Positions 26,391-34,357 of a stretch of 64,000 nucleotides of DNA are shown here, one piece after another (within the stretch, counting starts at the first letter, position 1; each line of letters begins with the position of its first letter). The stretch is from Marimicrobium sp913061115 (GTDB taxonomy: Bacteria > Pseudomonadota > Gammaproteobacteria > Pseudomonadales > Halieaceae). The stretch spans positions 62,001 to 126,000 of the forward strand of contig NZ_CP159826.1 in the NCBI RefSeq assembly GCF_047729875.1, given 5' to 3'. Both the position numbers and the translations under genes were made by a program. The notes below the pieces were generated by a model. It was not told where the DNA came from, made no database searches, and saw only the letters and a program-made list of their open reading frames with translations.

Positions 26391-29300
26391 GTGATCAATA
26401 AGCAATGGATCTTAGGGATTGATATTGGCGGTAGCGGTGTTCGTTGCCTACTGGTCAATACAGCCTCAGGTGACACGTTTAACAGCGCCTGCAGTGGCTG
26501 GGAGTTTCCTGAAGCGCCGGCAACCATCGCCGGGTTTGATATCGACCTTGATAGGATCTGGAGGCACATCGGTGAAACCACCCAAAATGTCTTAGCCAAA
26601 GCAGGGATCAATGGCGACAGCGTGATGTCTGTCGCTGTATCGGCTATTCGCTTTGGCACGGTTATCGTGGATAAGGACGGCAGCCCATTGTTTGCCGTTC
26701 CCACGCGTGATGCTAGAGCCGCAGGCGAGTTTCTTGAGCTCGCTGAAGCTGAAGGCGATGACATACTGCACGACACCGGCTGCTGGCCCCTGCCCATTTA
26801 CGCATCAGCGCGCCTGATGTGGGTGTTACGCGAAAAGCCCGAAATCCTTAAAAGCGCAGCCGCTGTTTTCAGTATTGGCGACTGGGCTAACGCTAAACTC
26901 ACTGGCGTTAATGTCACCGACTACACGCAGGCCGCCAGCTCCGGCTTATTTGATATTCACAAACAGCAGTGGAGCTGGGATCGCATTGCAAGGCTGGGTT
27001 TGTCCAAAGATATTTTCCCTGAGGTCAGGCGTTCCGGTACAGCGATAGGAAACATGACCCGCACTGCAGCCGCCCACCTGGGCTTACACCCCGATGTTGT
27101 GGTGGGCTTGGGCGGCGGTGACAGCCAGTGTAGCCTGCTCGGTGGTGGCATTATCACTCCGGGTCAGACAGCTTTTGTCAGCGGTACGACAGGCCCCATT
27201 CAGACCCTTTGTGACAAGCCTGCCATTGATCTGGAAGGCCGCTGTTTTAGTGGTTTGCATGTCGTGCCTGATCAATGGGTACTGGAAAGTTCAAGCGGCC
27301 CCATGGGTGAGACGTTAACGTTTATGGCGCAATTATTGTTTCCCGAAGCACCTGACCCCGAGCTTCGCTTGCTCGCCGAAGCCCAAACGGCAGAGGTAGG
27401 GTCTTGCGGTATGCTTTCGACCGTTGGCGCCGAAGTGATGAACGCCAAGTCGCCTGTGTTGTCGTCGGGCCAATTGACCCTCAGCCATACCTTGATGGCT
27501 AAGGACGCCAATCCGCGCAGCCAGATGTGTCGCTCATTGATTGAGGGCTACGCCTGTGCGGTGCGTGCAAATATCGAGCAACTCGAATCCGTAACAGGCC
27601 CCATTAGTCAAGAGGTTCATCTCACCGGCGGTTTCTCGCGCAGCGGCGTTTTTGCGCAGATACTGTCTGACCTGTGCGGCCGCAATGTTATTCGGTCAGA
27701 CACGCACTTGACGTCTGCGCTAGGCGCGGTCATTTGCGCCTCTGTTGCGGTGGGGCTACACACGGATTTTAAGTCGGCGGTTAATGCGCGGGTTAAACCC
27801 ACCTCCCCGGTGGTACCCATTGCCGAACATGCCGATGCTAATGCTGCGCTTTACAGCAGTTGGAATGGCCTGCGCGAAGCGAGCAAGAGCACTGTTACCC
27901 CTGCGATTTTTAATCACACCCTCAGCTGGATGTTTAAAGACCTCGCAACTGATGACGCGATAAAGCGCAAGGCGATTGAGGTCGATAAACCGTTGAGGGC
28001 TTTGGTCAGTGCGGCGTTTGATCAGGACTCGCTCGACACGATGAGCACATTAGTAAATGTGACCTATGAGAATTTTCGCGCCGTAAACCGGGTGCTCAGT
28101 GGCCAGGGTTTGGTCGACGTCCTCCAGCAGGCGCGCATCAATATTCTGGTGACGGAGGTGGATGTTGTCGATGCAAAAAGTCTCTCTCTACTGCCCGAGT
28201 TGCGGGTCATTGCCGCCTGCCGCGGGAGCGCGGTGAATGTTGATGTCGACGCCTGCACCGCGTTTGGTATTCCTGTTCTGTATGCCCCCGGTCGCAATGC
28301 ACTGGCGGTAGCAGACCTAACCGTTGCCTTTATATTGGCCTCTGCTCGTAAGCTCATGGGAGCGTCCGTATTTTTAAAAGACGAGTCAGTGACGGCGGGT
28401 AATATGGGTAAGATGGGCCAGGCATTCAAGCAGTTTCAAGGACAAGAGCTGTGGGGAAAAACGATCGGCCTGATTGGCATTGGCGCCGTTGGCCGTGAGG
28501 TCGCCCGCCGCTTAAGTGGGTTTGGCGCCCGCATTCTCGCGGCTGACCCCTACGCCTCCAACGAGCAAGCAGCCCTTGCCGGTGTTGCATTGGTAGACCT
28601 TGATACGCTGCTCGGCAACAGTGATTTCATCAGCTTGCACGCTGCTGTCACCCCTGAAACAACCGGCATGTTGGGTGCAGCACAATTTTGCAAAATGAAA
28701 ATGGGCGCGGTATTGATCAACACTGCGCGCGCGGCTCTGGTGGATGAGCCGGCCCTGATTGCCGCCCTTGAGTCTGGGCATCTTGGCGGCGCCGCTCTCG
28801 ATACGTTCAACCAAGAGCCTCCGGGCTTTGACCATCCCCTGATTACCCATCCGAATGTCATCTCAACCCCGCACTGCGCAGGTAACACGTTTGAAGTGGC
28901 TCGCCATCAGGGTGAAGCTATCGCAGACGCCTTGGCGAAAATGTTACGCGGTGAAACGCCAGACAATGTGCTCAACCCGCAAGTCTTGGTGCACTTTGAT
29001 TGGAACGCAGAACGAACAACGCTCGATGACAATACCTTGGAAGCCTTGATTAACAGGCCCGGCCCGGCCATCACCGACCTTGATAAGCCGGCCGAGGGCA
29101 AGGACGCTGCTGCTGTCGCCGACATGAGCTTAAATGAGGTCACTGCCTCCCCCGATGTCATAGCGAAAATGTCTGTCATCCTGGCGCGCTTTTGTGCCGC
29201 TATGAGCGAGGACGAGTATGTCAGAGCATTAAGCATAGGGCTGGACGTGAGCCTTGGGTTTCAGGTTGGCGATCTGGGTTTAGAGTTTTACATTGTGTTG

Positions 29301-30239
29301 AACGATGGTGTTGTGACTGCCGCGCTGGGTAAAGTAGACGGCGGTGCTGATGTTCGACTCGGAATGCGCGCAGAATACATTGACGGCATGCTCTCGGGGA
29401 GTAAAGACGCCATGGAGGCCGTCATGGACGGGTATATTTCGTTCGCTGGGGATGCGGGTAAAGGCCTGACAATTGCGCGACTCGAAGCCGACATGAAGCG
29501 CATTTACAATGCCATTGTTGACGAGCTCGGCAGCCCTGGCGATCTAGCCGGTATCCCGCTTCCCGGCAGAGCCATCATCGGGGCGCCGGCCATTGTTGGT
29601 GTTGCCGACATTCGTCAGGAGCTTCTTGATACGGTAAATGAGCTTTACGCTGAAGGCGTGATTACCGCGACCGGCGGGAATGTCAGTGTGCGCAACCCCG
29701 ATGTCGAGGGTCAAATCTGGATCACGCCCAGTCAGGTTTTTAAGGGTGATCTTACGCCTGAGTTAATGGTGCTTATCGATCTTGATGGAAAACCTCTCAT
29801 TCCCGGGCAAAAAGCGCCCTCCAGCGAGAAAAGTTTTCATACGCAAATACTGACAAAAAAACCCGAAGCCAATGTCGTTATTCATGCTCACGCGCCTTTC
29901 GCTACGATTCTCGCTAACGCAGGTATTCCTTTTCTTCCCATATCATCAGAGGCCGCCTTCTTTGGGGGTGACATTGCCCGCGTCCCCTATATGACACCGG
30001 GCTCTGACGAACTGGCCGAAGCCGTATCCGATATAATGGTGGATGAATGGGCCGTGTTTATGGTGAACCATGGGGTGGTGTGTGCTGGCAGGAGTTTGCG
30101 CAAGGCGTGTGACATGATCCAAATCATCGACCGCACAGCTGAAGTGATCTTAGGCTGTTTTGCTGTCGGGAAGGAACCTCCGCTATTGCCTCAGTCAGCC
30201 ATTGATAAATTCAGGGCGATTGGCGACATCATTGCCTGA
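26391..30239 (+). CDS. Four-domain fusion: FGGY kinase, D-2-hydroxyacid dehydrogenase, SCP2-like domain, class II aldolase
   Basis: This 1282-residue polypeptide has four parts. Residues 1-495 form an FGGY carbohydrate kinase (GIDIGGS at 9-15; catalytic Asp D244 in GLGGGDSQ). Residues about 530-865 are a D-isomer 2-hydroxyacid dehydrogenase (GLIGIGAVGREVA at 693-705; R780 in NTAR, E809, H828 in TPHCAG). Residues about 920-1045 resemble an SCP2 sterol-carrier fold (VGDLGLEFYIVLNDG, ADVRLGMRAE). Residues about 1070-1282 are a class II aldolase/epimerase (TGGNVSVR at 1094-1101; E1146 in PSSEK; zinc ligands H1165 and H1167 in HAHA, and H1227). All catalytic residues look intact, so each unit may be active. 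A kinase-dehydrogenase-aldolase set fits catabolism of a pentose, tetronate or similar sugar acid; the substrate is inference. The start is GTG at 26391 with GAGGG upstream. Confidence 0.85.
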   Translation: MINKQWILGIDIGGSGVRCLLVNTASGDTFNSACSGWEFPEAPATIAGFDIDLDRIWRHIGETTQNVLAKAGINGDSVMSVAVSAIRFGTVIVDKDGSPLFAVPTRDARAAGEFLELAEAEGDDILHDTGCWPLPIYASARLMWVLREKPEILKSAAAVFSIGDWANAKLTGVNVTDYTQAASSGLFDIHKQQWSWDRIARLGLSKDIFPEVRRSGTAIGNMTRTAAAHLGLHPDVVVGLGGGDSQCSLLGGGIITPGQTAFVSGTTGPIQTLCDKPAIDLEGRCFSGLHVVPDQWVLESSSGPMGETLTFMAQLLFPEAPDPELRLLAEAQTAEVGSCGMLSTVGAEVMNAKSPVLSSGQLTLSHTLMAKDANPRSQMCRSLIEGYACAVRANIEQLESVTGPISQEVHLTGGFSRSGVFAQILSDLCGRNVIRSDTHLTSALGAVICASVAVGLHTDFKSAVNARVKPTSPVVPIAEHADANAALYSSWNGLREASKSTVTPAIFNHTLSWMFKDLATDDAIKRKAIEVDKPLRALVSAAFDQDSLDTMSTLVNVTYENFRAVNRVLSGQGLVDVLQQARINILVTEVDVVDAKSLSLLPELRVIAACRGSAVNVDVDACTAFGIPVLYAPGRNALAVADLTVAFILASARKLMGASVFLKDESVTAGNMGKMGQAFKQFQGQELWGKTIGLIGIGAVGREVARRLSGFGARILAADPYASNEQAALAGVALVDLDTLLGNSDFISLHAAVTPETTGMLGAAQFCKMKMGAVLINTARAALVDEPALIAALESGHLGGAALDTFNQEPPGFDHPLITHPNVISTPHCAGNTFEVARHQGEAIADALAKMLRGETPDNVLNPQVLVHFDWNAERTTLDDNTLEALINRPGPAITDLDKPAEGKDAAAVADMSLNEVTASPDVIAKMSVILARFCAAMSEDEYVRALSIGLDVSLGFQVGDLGLEFYIVLNDGVVTAALGKVDGGADVRLGMRAEYIDGMLSGSKDAMEAVMDGYISFAGDAGKGLTIARLEADMKRIYNAIVDELGSPGDLAGIPLPGRAIIGAPAIVGVADIRQELLDTVNELYAEGVITATGGNVSVRNPDVEGQIWITPSQVFKGDLTPELMVLIDLDGKPLIPGQKAPSSEKSFHTQILTKKPEANVVIHAHAPFATILANAGIPFLPISSEAAFFGGDIARVPYMTPGSDELAEAVSDIMVDEWAVFMVNHGVVCAGRSLRKACDMIQIIDRTAEVILGCFAVGKEPPLLPQSAIDKFRAIGDIIA

Positions 30240-30347
30240 TCGAGGAGCCGCCATATCATGGCGCTGTTGTCCGGCAGGCATTAACGGATTGCGTCAACGC
30301 CGTATCAGGCTTGGCGGCATATCGTAGCGATCGCCACCCACCAATTA

Positions 30348-30361
30348 TAGGGATTTCCCTA
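30348..30361. promoter_or_regulatory. TAGGG/CCCTA palindrome, outlying site upstream of the EPS locus
   Basis: TAGGGATTTCCCTA is a palindrome with six-base arms. It is the most distal of a set of such elements that recur at 30493-30509, 30515-30530, 32790-32802 and 40878-40890. It lies in the 437-bp non-coding stretch between the fusion enzyme and the CpsB-type gene. Apart from these elements, nothing else is recognisable in 30240-30490. Confidence 0.5.
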
Positions 30362-30492
30362 CTTCTTAATCCCCTCGTTTTAGGTAAGATAAAACGATGA
30401 AATCGATCAGAGATATCGTGATCGCCTCGCCGTTATTCCTCCAATTACCAACGGACAACGGCGGTAAATCGTAAATAGTAAAAGGCCACTGG

Positions 30493-30530
30493 TAGGGGAA
30501 ACACCCCTAAAACGTAGGGAAAACCCCCTA
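30493..30530. promoter_or_regulatory. Array of four helically phased TAGGG/CCCTA half-sites
   Basis: Half-sites TAGGGG (30493), CCCCTA (30504), TAGGGA (30515) and CCCCTA (30525) alternate in orientation at 11, 11 and 10-bp steps, i.e. one helical turn each. The array ends just before a -35-like TTACCA, the position expected for an activator. It is most likely the operator of a dimeric regulator of the exopolysaccharide genes. Confidence 0.6.
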
Positions 30531-30557
30531 TTACCAGCACAGCCTTTTTTTTATACT
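30531..30557 (+). promoter_or_regulatory. Candidate promoter of the EPS operon
   Basis: TTACCA (30531-30536) and TATACT (30552-30557) are separated by 15 bp. The short spacing suggests dependence on an activator bound at the adjacent array. Transcription would start about 110 bases upstream of the CpsB-type start codon. Confidence 0.4.
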
Positions 30558-30676
30558 ATGGCTCGACATTCACACGCAAGCTTATGCACGCATAGTATTC
30601 TTTAGGAGAATTGGGTTGGCATGTACCTGATATGGACCGCTTGCGGCCATCACTGACGCCCCCTGCAACGGAACTG

Positions 30677-31495
30677 ATGATAGACATACACTGCCACATG
30701 CTGCCTGGAATTGATGACGGGGCCCGAGACCTAAATACGGCGCTTGTCATGGCGCGCCTGGCGGTTGAGGACGGCATTACAACGACGATCTGCACTCCCC
30801 ATATCTATCCGGGGTTGTTTGAAAATACCGTAGAGGGGATCCAGCAAGCCGTTGTGGATTTCAGGCAAGCCCTGCAGGTAGCGAAGATTCCTCTGGAGGT
30901 AACGTACGGTGCGGATATCCAGATCACGCCCGAGTTGGTGCAGGGGCTGCGCACAGGGTCTCTGCCGACATTGCATCACAGTCGATACTTTCTGTTTGAA
31001 CCTCCGCATCATATTGCCCCGCCCGGGATGCTGGACTTACTGCACAACGTCATTTTATCGGGCTACGTTCCGGTCGTTACGCACCCGGAGCGACTGTCTT
31101 ATGTGGAGGAATATTACGATCAATTTCTCGAAGCAGCGTCCATGGGCGCGTGGCTGCAACTAACGGGTGGCTCTCTGCTGGGACGCTTTGGTCCCAGGGT
31201 TAAAGCGGTCTCTGAGCGTTTTCTGGCAGATGGCGTGGTACACCTTTTGGCCTCAGATGGGCACAATCTCAAAAATAGGACGCCAGAATTGTCAGAGGCA
31301 CGCGACGCGGCAGCGCTTTGGGTCGGTGAAGAAGAAGCGCAGCGGCTGGTCCAAGATCGCCCCCGTGCCATTTTGGACAATCTAGAGCCGGGTCTGGTTA
31401 CGCCACCTCACGTGCAGCGCCCCAGCAAGATAAAAAAAGAGGGCAAAGGGCACACATTGAGTCTTTGGGCTCGCCTTTTTGGCGGAACCGGATGA
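30677..31495 (+). CDS. CpsB/YwqE-type metal-dependent tyrosine-protein phosphatase (PHP family)
   Basis: It dephosphorylates the BY-kinase that controls polysaccharide chain assembly. The 272-residue PHP-fold protein begins MIDIHCHMLPGIDDGARD, the family's metal-binding N-terminus (HxH, then D). CTPHIYPG, YGADIQITPEL, VVTHPERL and LLASDGHN provide the further His/Glu/Asp ligands. The ATG at 30677 was chosen because family members start exactly at M-I-D-I-H. The frame is open back to 30611 and an AGGAG at 30604 could serve an upstream start (30611 or 30632). The BY-kinase partner is encoded at 34358-36625. Confidence 0.9.
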   Translation: MIDIHCHMLPGIDDGARDLNTALVMARLAVEDGITTTICTPHIYPGLFENTVEGIQQAVVDFRQALQVAKIPLEVTYGADIQITPELVQGLRTGSLPTLHHSRYFLFEPPHHIAPPGMLDLLHNVILSGYVPVVTHPERLSYVEEYYDQFLEAASMGAWLQLTGGSLLGRFGPRVKAVSERFLADGVVHLLASDGHNLKNRTPELSEARDAAALWVGEEEAQRLVQDRPRAILDNLEPGLVTPPHVQRPSKIKKEGKGHTLSLWARLFGGTG

Positions 31496-31535
31496 CAGCC
31501 CACCCCTTTTCTAATGTTCTGTCAGTGAGCGACCC

Positions 31536-32570
31536 ATGGGCCAAATAGACATGCTACTGGCGATAAGCCTATTTGCAGTGGTGGCGCTCTGGGCGACTGC
31601 CGGGTTAGGACGCCGCATCGATCTGGTCGACCGACCCAGCGGTCGCAAGAAACACGCAGGCGATATCCCACTAACGGGTGGCCTCGCTATATTCGCCACC
31701 CTACTGTTCGGTGTTGCCATGCTTTCCATTCCGCCTTACACGGCCGTCAGTCTGGCACTCGCGGGCGGGTTGGTTGTGGTTAGCGTTTACGATGACTATC
31801 AGCATCTAAATGCCATCGTGCGACTGGCAGTGCACTTCGGCTTTGGCGTTTTACTGGCCGTGACCGGCGGCATCACCATCTCTAATGTGGGAGACCTGCT
31901 CGCAGGGGGCGACATTCCTCTGCTGTTGCTGAGCGTCCCGCTTACCGCGCTGGCTGTTGCCGGTCTATGCAATGCCTACAATATGATTGATGGCATTAAT
32001 GGCCTGTCTGCCAGCCTCGCAGTTCTGCCTCTTGCCGTGCTGTTTTTTTTGGCGCGCAGTGTAGGCCACGACGGTGCCGACTTTGCGCTGCTAATATTGA
32101 TTCCCTGCCTGGCATTCCTGCTGTTCAACTTGGGCCCTGATAACGCCGTATTGCCCAAGGTTTTTCTCGGTGACGCCGGCAGCGTGACGCTGGGCTTTTT
32201 AGTCACCGCATCACTGGTGTTTTTTTCGCAGGGCGAGGACGCGGTGATTCGACCGGTAACGGCACTGTGGCTAGTGGCCGTGCCGTTGATGGACATGATA
32301 GCCACCATGCTGGGACGCTGGCGCCATGGGGCAAGCCTGACCAAGGCCGACCGCTCGCATCTGCACTATTTGCTGGTGGATAAGGGCATGGGCACGCGTC
32401 AAGCCCTGGTGCTGTTGCTGACCTATGCCGGTGTCTGCGCCGTTGTGGGTTTGGCGCTGGAGCGCGTGCCAGAAAGCCTCAGTCTGCTGGCGTTTTTTGT
32501 CCTTTTTATCGGCCACTGCGGGTTTGTTCTGCGCCGTCGCGGCCGCCAAAGCGCTCTGCAACGCTCGTAG
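31536..32570 (+). CDS. WecA-type undecaprenyl-phosphate GlcNAc-1-phosphate transferase
   Basis: This integral-membrane polyprenol-phosphate sugar-1-P transferase starts the lipid-linked repeat unit. Its 344 residues contain about ten hydrophobic helices. Signature motifs are VSVYDDYQHL (the DD pair), CNAYNMIDGINGLSAS, FLGDAGSVTLGF and the cytoplasmic HLHYLL loop. Choice of GlcNAc rather than another N-acetylhexosamine cannot be read from sequence. It follows the phosphatase after 40 bp. Confidence 0.92.
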   Translation: MGQIDMLLAISLFAVVALWATAGLGRRIDLVDRPSGRKKHAGDIPLTGGLAIFATLLFGVAMLSIPPYTAVSLALAGGLVVVSVYDDYQHLNAIVRLAVHFGFGVLLAVTGGITISNVGDLLAGGDIPLLLLSVPLTALAVAGLCNAYNMIDGINGLSASLAVLPLAVLFFLARSVGHDGADFALLILIPCLAFLLFNLGPDNAVLPKVFLGDAGSVTLGFLVTASLVFFSQGEDAVIRPVTALWLVAVPLMDMIATMLGRWRHGASLTKADRSHLHYLLVDKGMGTRQALVLLLTYAGVCAVVGLALERVPESLSLLAFFVLFIGHCGFVLRRRGRQSALQRS

Positions 32571-32789
32571 CGCTGCGCGCGCACTGCCACGGTTCGTGGG
32601 TCGGGTTGTGCTTGAACCGTGCTGTGAAGCGGTCAAATTGCTCAGGCTTATTAGGTCCCAAACGGTGCAATGCGGTGGGTGCATCAGCGCTGGGGTAGTA
32701 ACAGGCCAGTTCTGCGCTACAATCGTTGTAGTATCGATGGGTAGTGTTAATCGATTGAGTCCACTGTTGTCGCAGAGTGCGGCCGCCGT

Positions 32790-32802
32790 TAGGGTTTCCC
32801 TG
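32790..32802. promoter_or_regulatory. TAGGG-TTT-CCCTG element before the first export protein
   Basis: This is a close copy of the palindromes at 30348 and 30493-30530. It sits 27 bp upstream of the start codon at 32829 and just before a TATATT (32810-32815) that could be a -10 element. It suggests a second entry point for the same regulator. Confidence 0.45.
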
Positions 32803-32828
32803 CGGCACTTATATTAGGATATCCAATC

Positions 32829-33572
32829 ATGTTGAGGTTGAGAAGCGACAGGGGTGCCACCTTACACCACCTACTGCTATTACTGGTGGTGCTGGTAATG
32901 GGGTTCACCACGGTGATCAGCGCAGAACAGGCGTCTGCGGCGGATGCGGAGCCGGGTGAATTACGCGCCATGCCCGCCACGCCGGCAGAGGGCAGTGGCG
33001 TAGTGACCCTATCCACCAATGACTATCGCATAGGCCCTTCCGACCAGCTGGAAATAGACGTGTTTCAGATCGAGGAGCTGTCGGGCGTGGAGCGGGTAAA
33101 TTCTCGAGGCTATATCAAAATGCCGCTGATTGGCTCAGTGAAGGTTGCGGGGCTGACGCAGGGAGAAGCAGAAAATCTGATCACCGGGCTCTATAGCGAA
33201 GAGTATCTGGAAGACCCGCAGGTCAATATCGACATCATAGAATACGCCAGCCAGCAGGTGACCGTGATGGGGGCGGTGAAGCGACCCGGCGTGTTCGCGC
33301 TGAAGGGCCGGACCACGTTGCTGCAGGCTCTGGCGATGGCCAAGGGCCTCGACGGCCTGCCCGATAAAGAAGGCATTATAATATTTCGGGCGAACACCGC
33401 CGGCAAGGTCGTGGGGTATGTGGTGGATCTGGCGCAAATCGAGAGCGGCCTGCAGGGTGACCCCGAGGTGATCGGCAGTGACAAGATTGTCGTGCCGGTG
33501 GCCGGTGTGGCGTCGGGCATTAAGGGGATAACCGATACGCTGCGCGGCTTTGTCGGGTTTCAGCGCTATTAA
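32829..33572 (+). CDS. Polysaccharide export outer-membrane protein (Wza-like), first copy
   Basis: This 247-residue OPX-family protein carries polysaccharide across the periplasm and outer membrane. It has a hydrophobic N-terminal export signal (residues 14-38), then the Poly_export domain (YRIGPSDQLEIDVFQIEELSG, KMPLIGSVKVAGLT, YSEEYLEDPQVNIDI) and an SLBB domain (VTVMGAVKRPGVFALKGRTTLLQALAMAKGL). No lipobox cysteine is apparent at the end of the signal. The C-terminus ends IKGITDTLRGFVGFQRY, nearly identical to the end of the next gene, its tandem paralogue. Confidence 0.92.
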   Translation: MLRLRSDRGATLHHLLLLLVVLVMGFTTVISAEQASAADAEPGELRAMPATPAEGSGVVTLSTNDYRIGPSDQLEIDVFQIEELSGVERVNSRGYIKMPLIGSVKVAGLTQGEAENLITGLYSEEYLEDPQVNIDIIEYASQQVTVMGAVKRPGVFALKGRTTLLQALAMAKGLDGLPDKEGIIIFRANTAGKVVGYVVDLAQIESGLQGDPEVIGSDKIVVPVAGVASGIKGITDTLRGFVGFQRY

Positions 33573-33644
33573 TATGTATAGCACGCTAACGATGCCCACC
33601 GCCCTATGTAATAATGCCCAGCGTGTTATTCGGCAGGCGCTACC

Positions 33645-34340
33645 ATGAAAATAGGAATTTTTTGCAGTGTTGTTTGCCTACTCTTAAGTAGTGTATCGCT
33701 GGCCTGGTCGGCCGGTTCCGAAATGACGGCTGCGCCCATGCCCCTCACGCCAGAAGACGGTAGCGGCGTAGTAGCCCTGTCGACCAGCGACTACATTCTC
33801 GGCCCCTCAGACCTGCTGCAAATTGACGTCTTTCAGGTGGATGAACTCTCCGGTACCGAGCGTATTAATGCCGCGGGGTATATCAAGATGCCGCTGATAG
33901 GCTTGGTGAAGGTGGCGGGCCTGAGTCGGGAGCAGTCCGAAGACTTGATCACCGAGCTGTATGCTGAAGGGTACCTGCAAGACCCGCAGGTCAATATTGA
34001 TATCATGGAGTATGTCAGTCACCAGATTACGGTGCTGGGGCATGTGACGAACCCCGGAGTCTACCCGCTGAAGGGCAAAACCACCTTGCTGCAGGCCCTC
34101 GCCATGGCCGGTGACGCCGGCGCGCTGGCTAATGAAGAAGAGGTTGTGGTGTTTCGGTCCGATGAATACGGCGTAGTGGTGGGCTATGTGGTTAACCTGG
34201 AAGACGTTTTAGCCGGCACGGCCATTGACCCGGAAATTATAGGCAATGACAAAGTTGTGGTGCCCGTCTCGGGCAGCAAGTCTTTCATTAAGGGCATCAC
34301 GGATACCCTGCGCGGCTTTGTTGGCTTCGCCACTTTTTAA
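33645..34340 (+). CDS. Polysaccharide export outer-membrane protein (Wza-like), second copy
   Basis: This 231-residue protein is a tandem paralogue of the preceding gene. It has a signal peptide ending near SLAWSA, then YILGPSDLLQIDVFQVDELSG, KMPLIGLVKVAGLS and DPQVNIDIMEYVSHQITVLG. The two proteins keep the same domains and the same C-terminal IKGITDTLRGFVGF block but differ in the signal region and many surface positions. They may form a mixed ring, or one may work with a different polymer. Confidence 0.92.
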   Translation: MKIGIFCSVVCLLLSSVSLAWSAGSEMTAAPMPLTPEDGSGVVALSTSDYILGPSDLLQIDVFQVDELSGTERINAAGYIKMPLIGLVKVAGLSREQSEDLITELYAEGYLQDPQVNIDIMEYVSHQITVLGHVTNPGVYPLKGKTTLLQALAMAGDAGALANEEEVVVFRSDEYGVVVGYVVNLEDVLAGTAIDPEIIGNDKVVVPVSGSKSFIKGITDTLRGFVGFATF

Positions 34341-34357
34341 TATGAGTTGAATGACCC

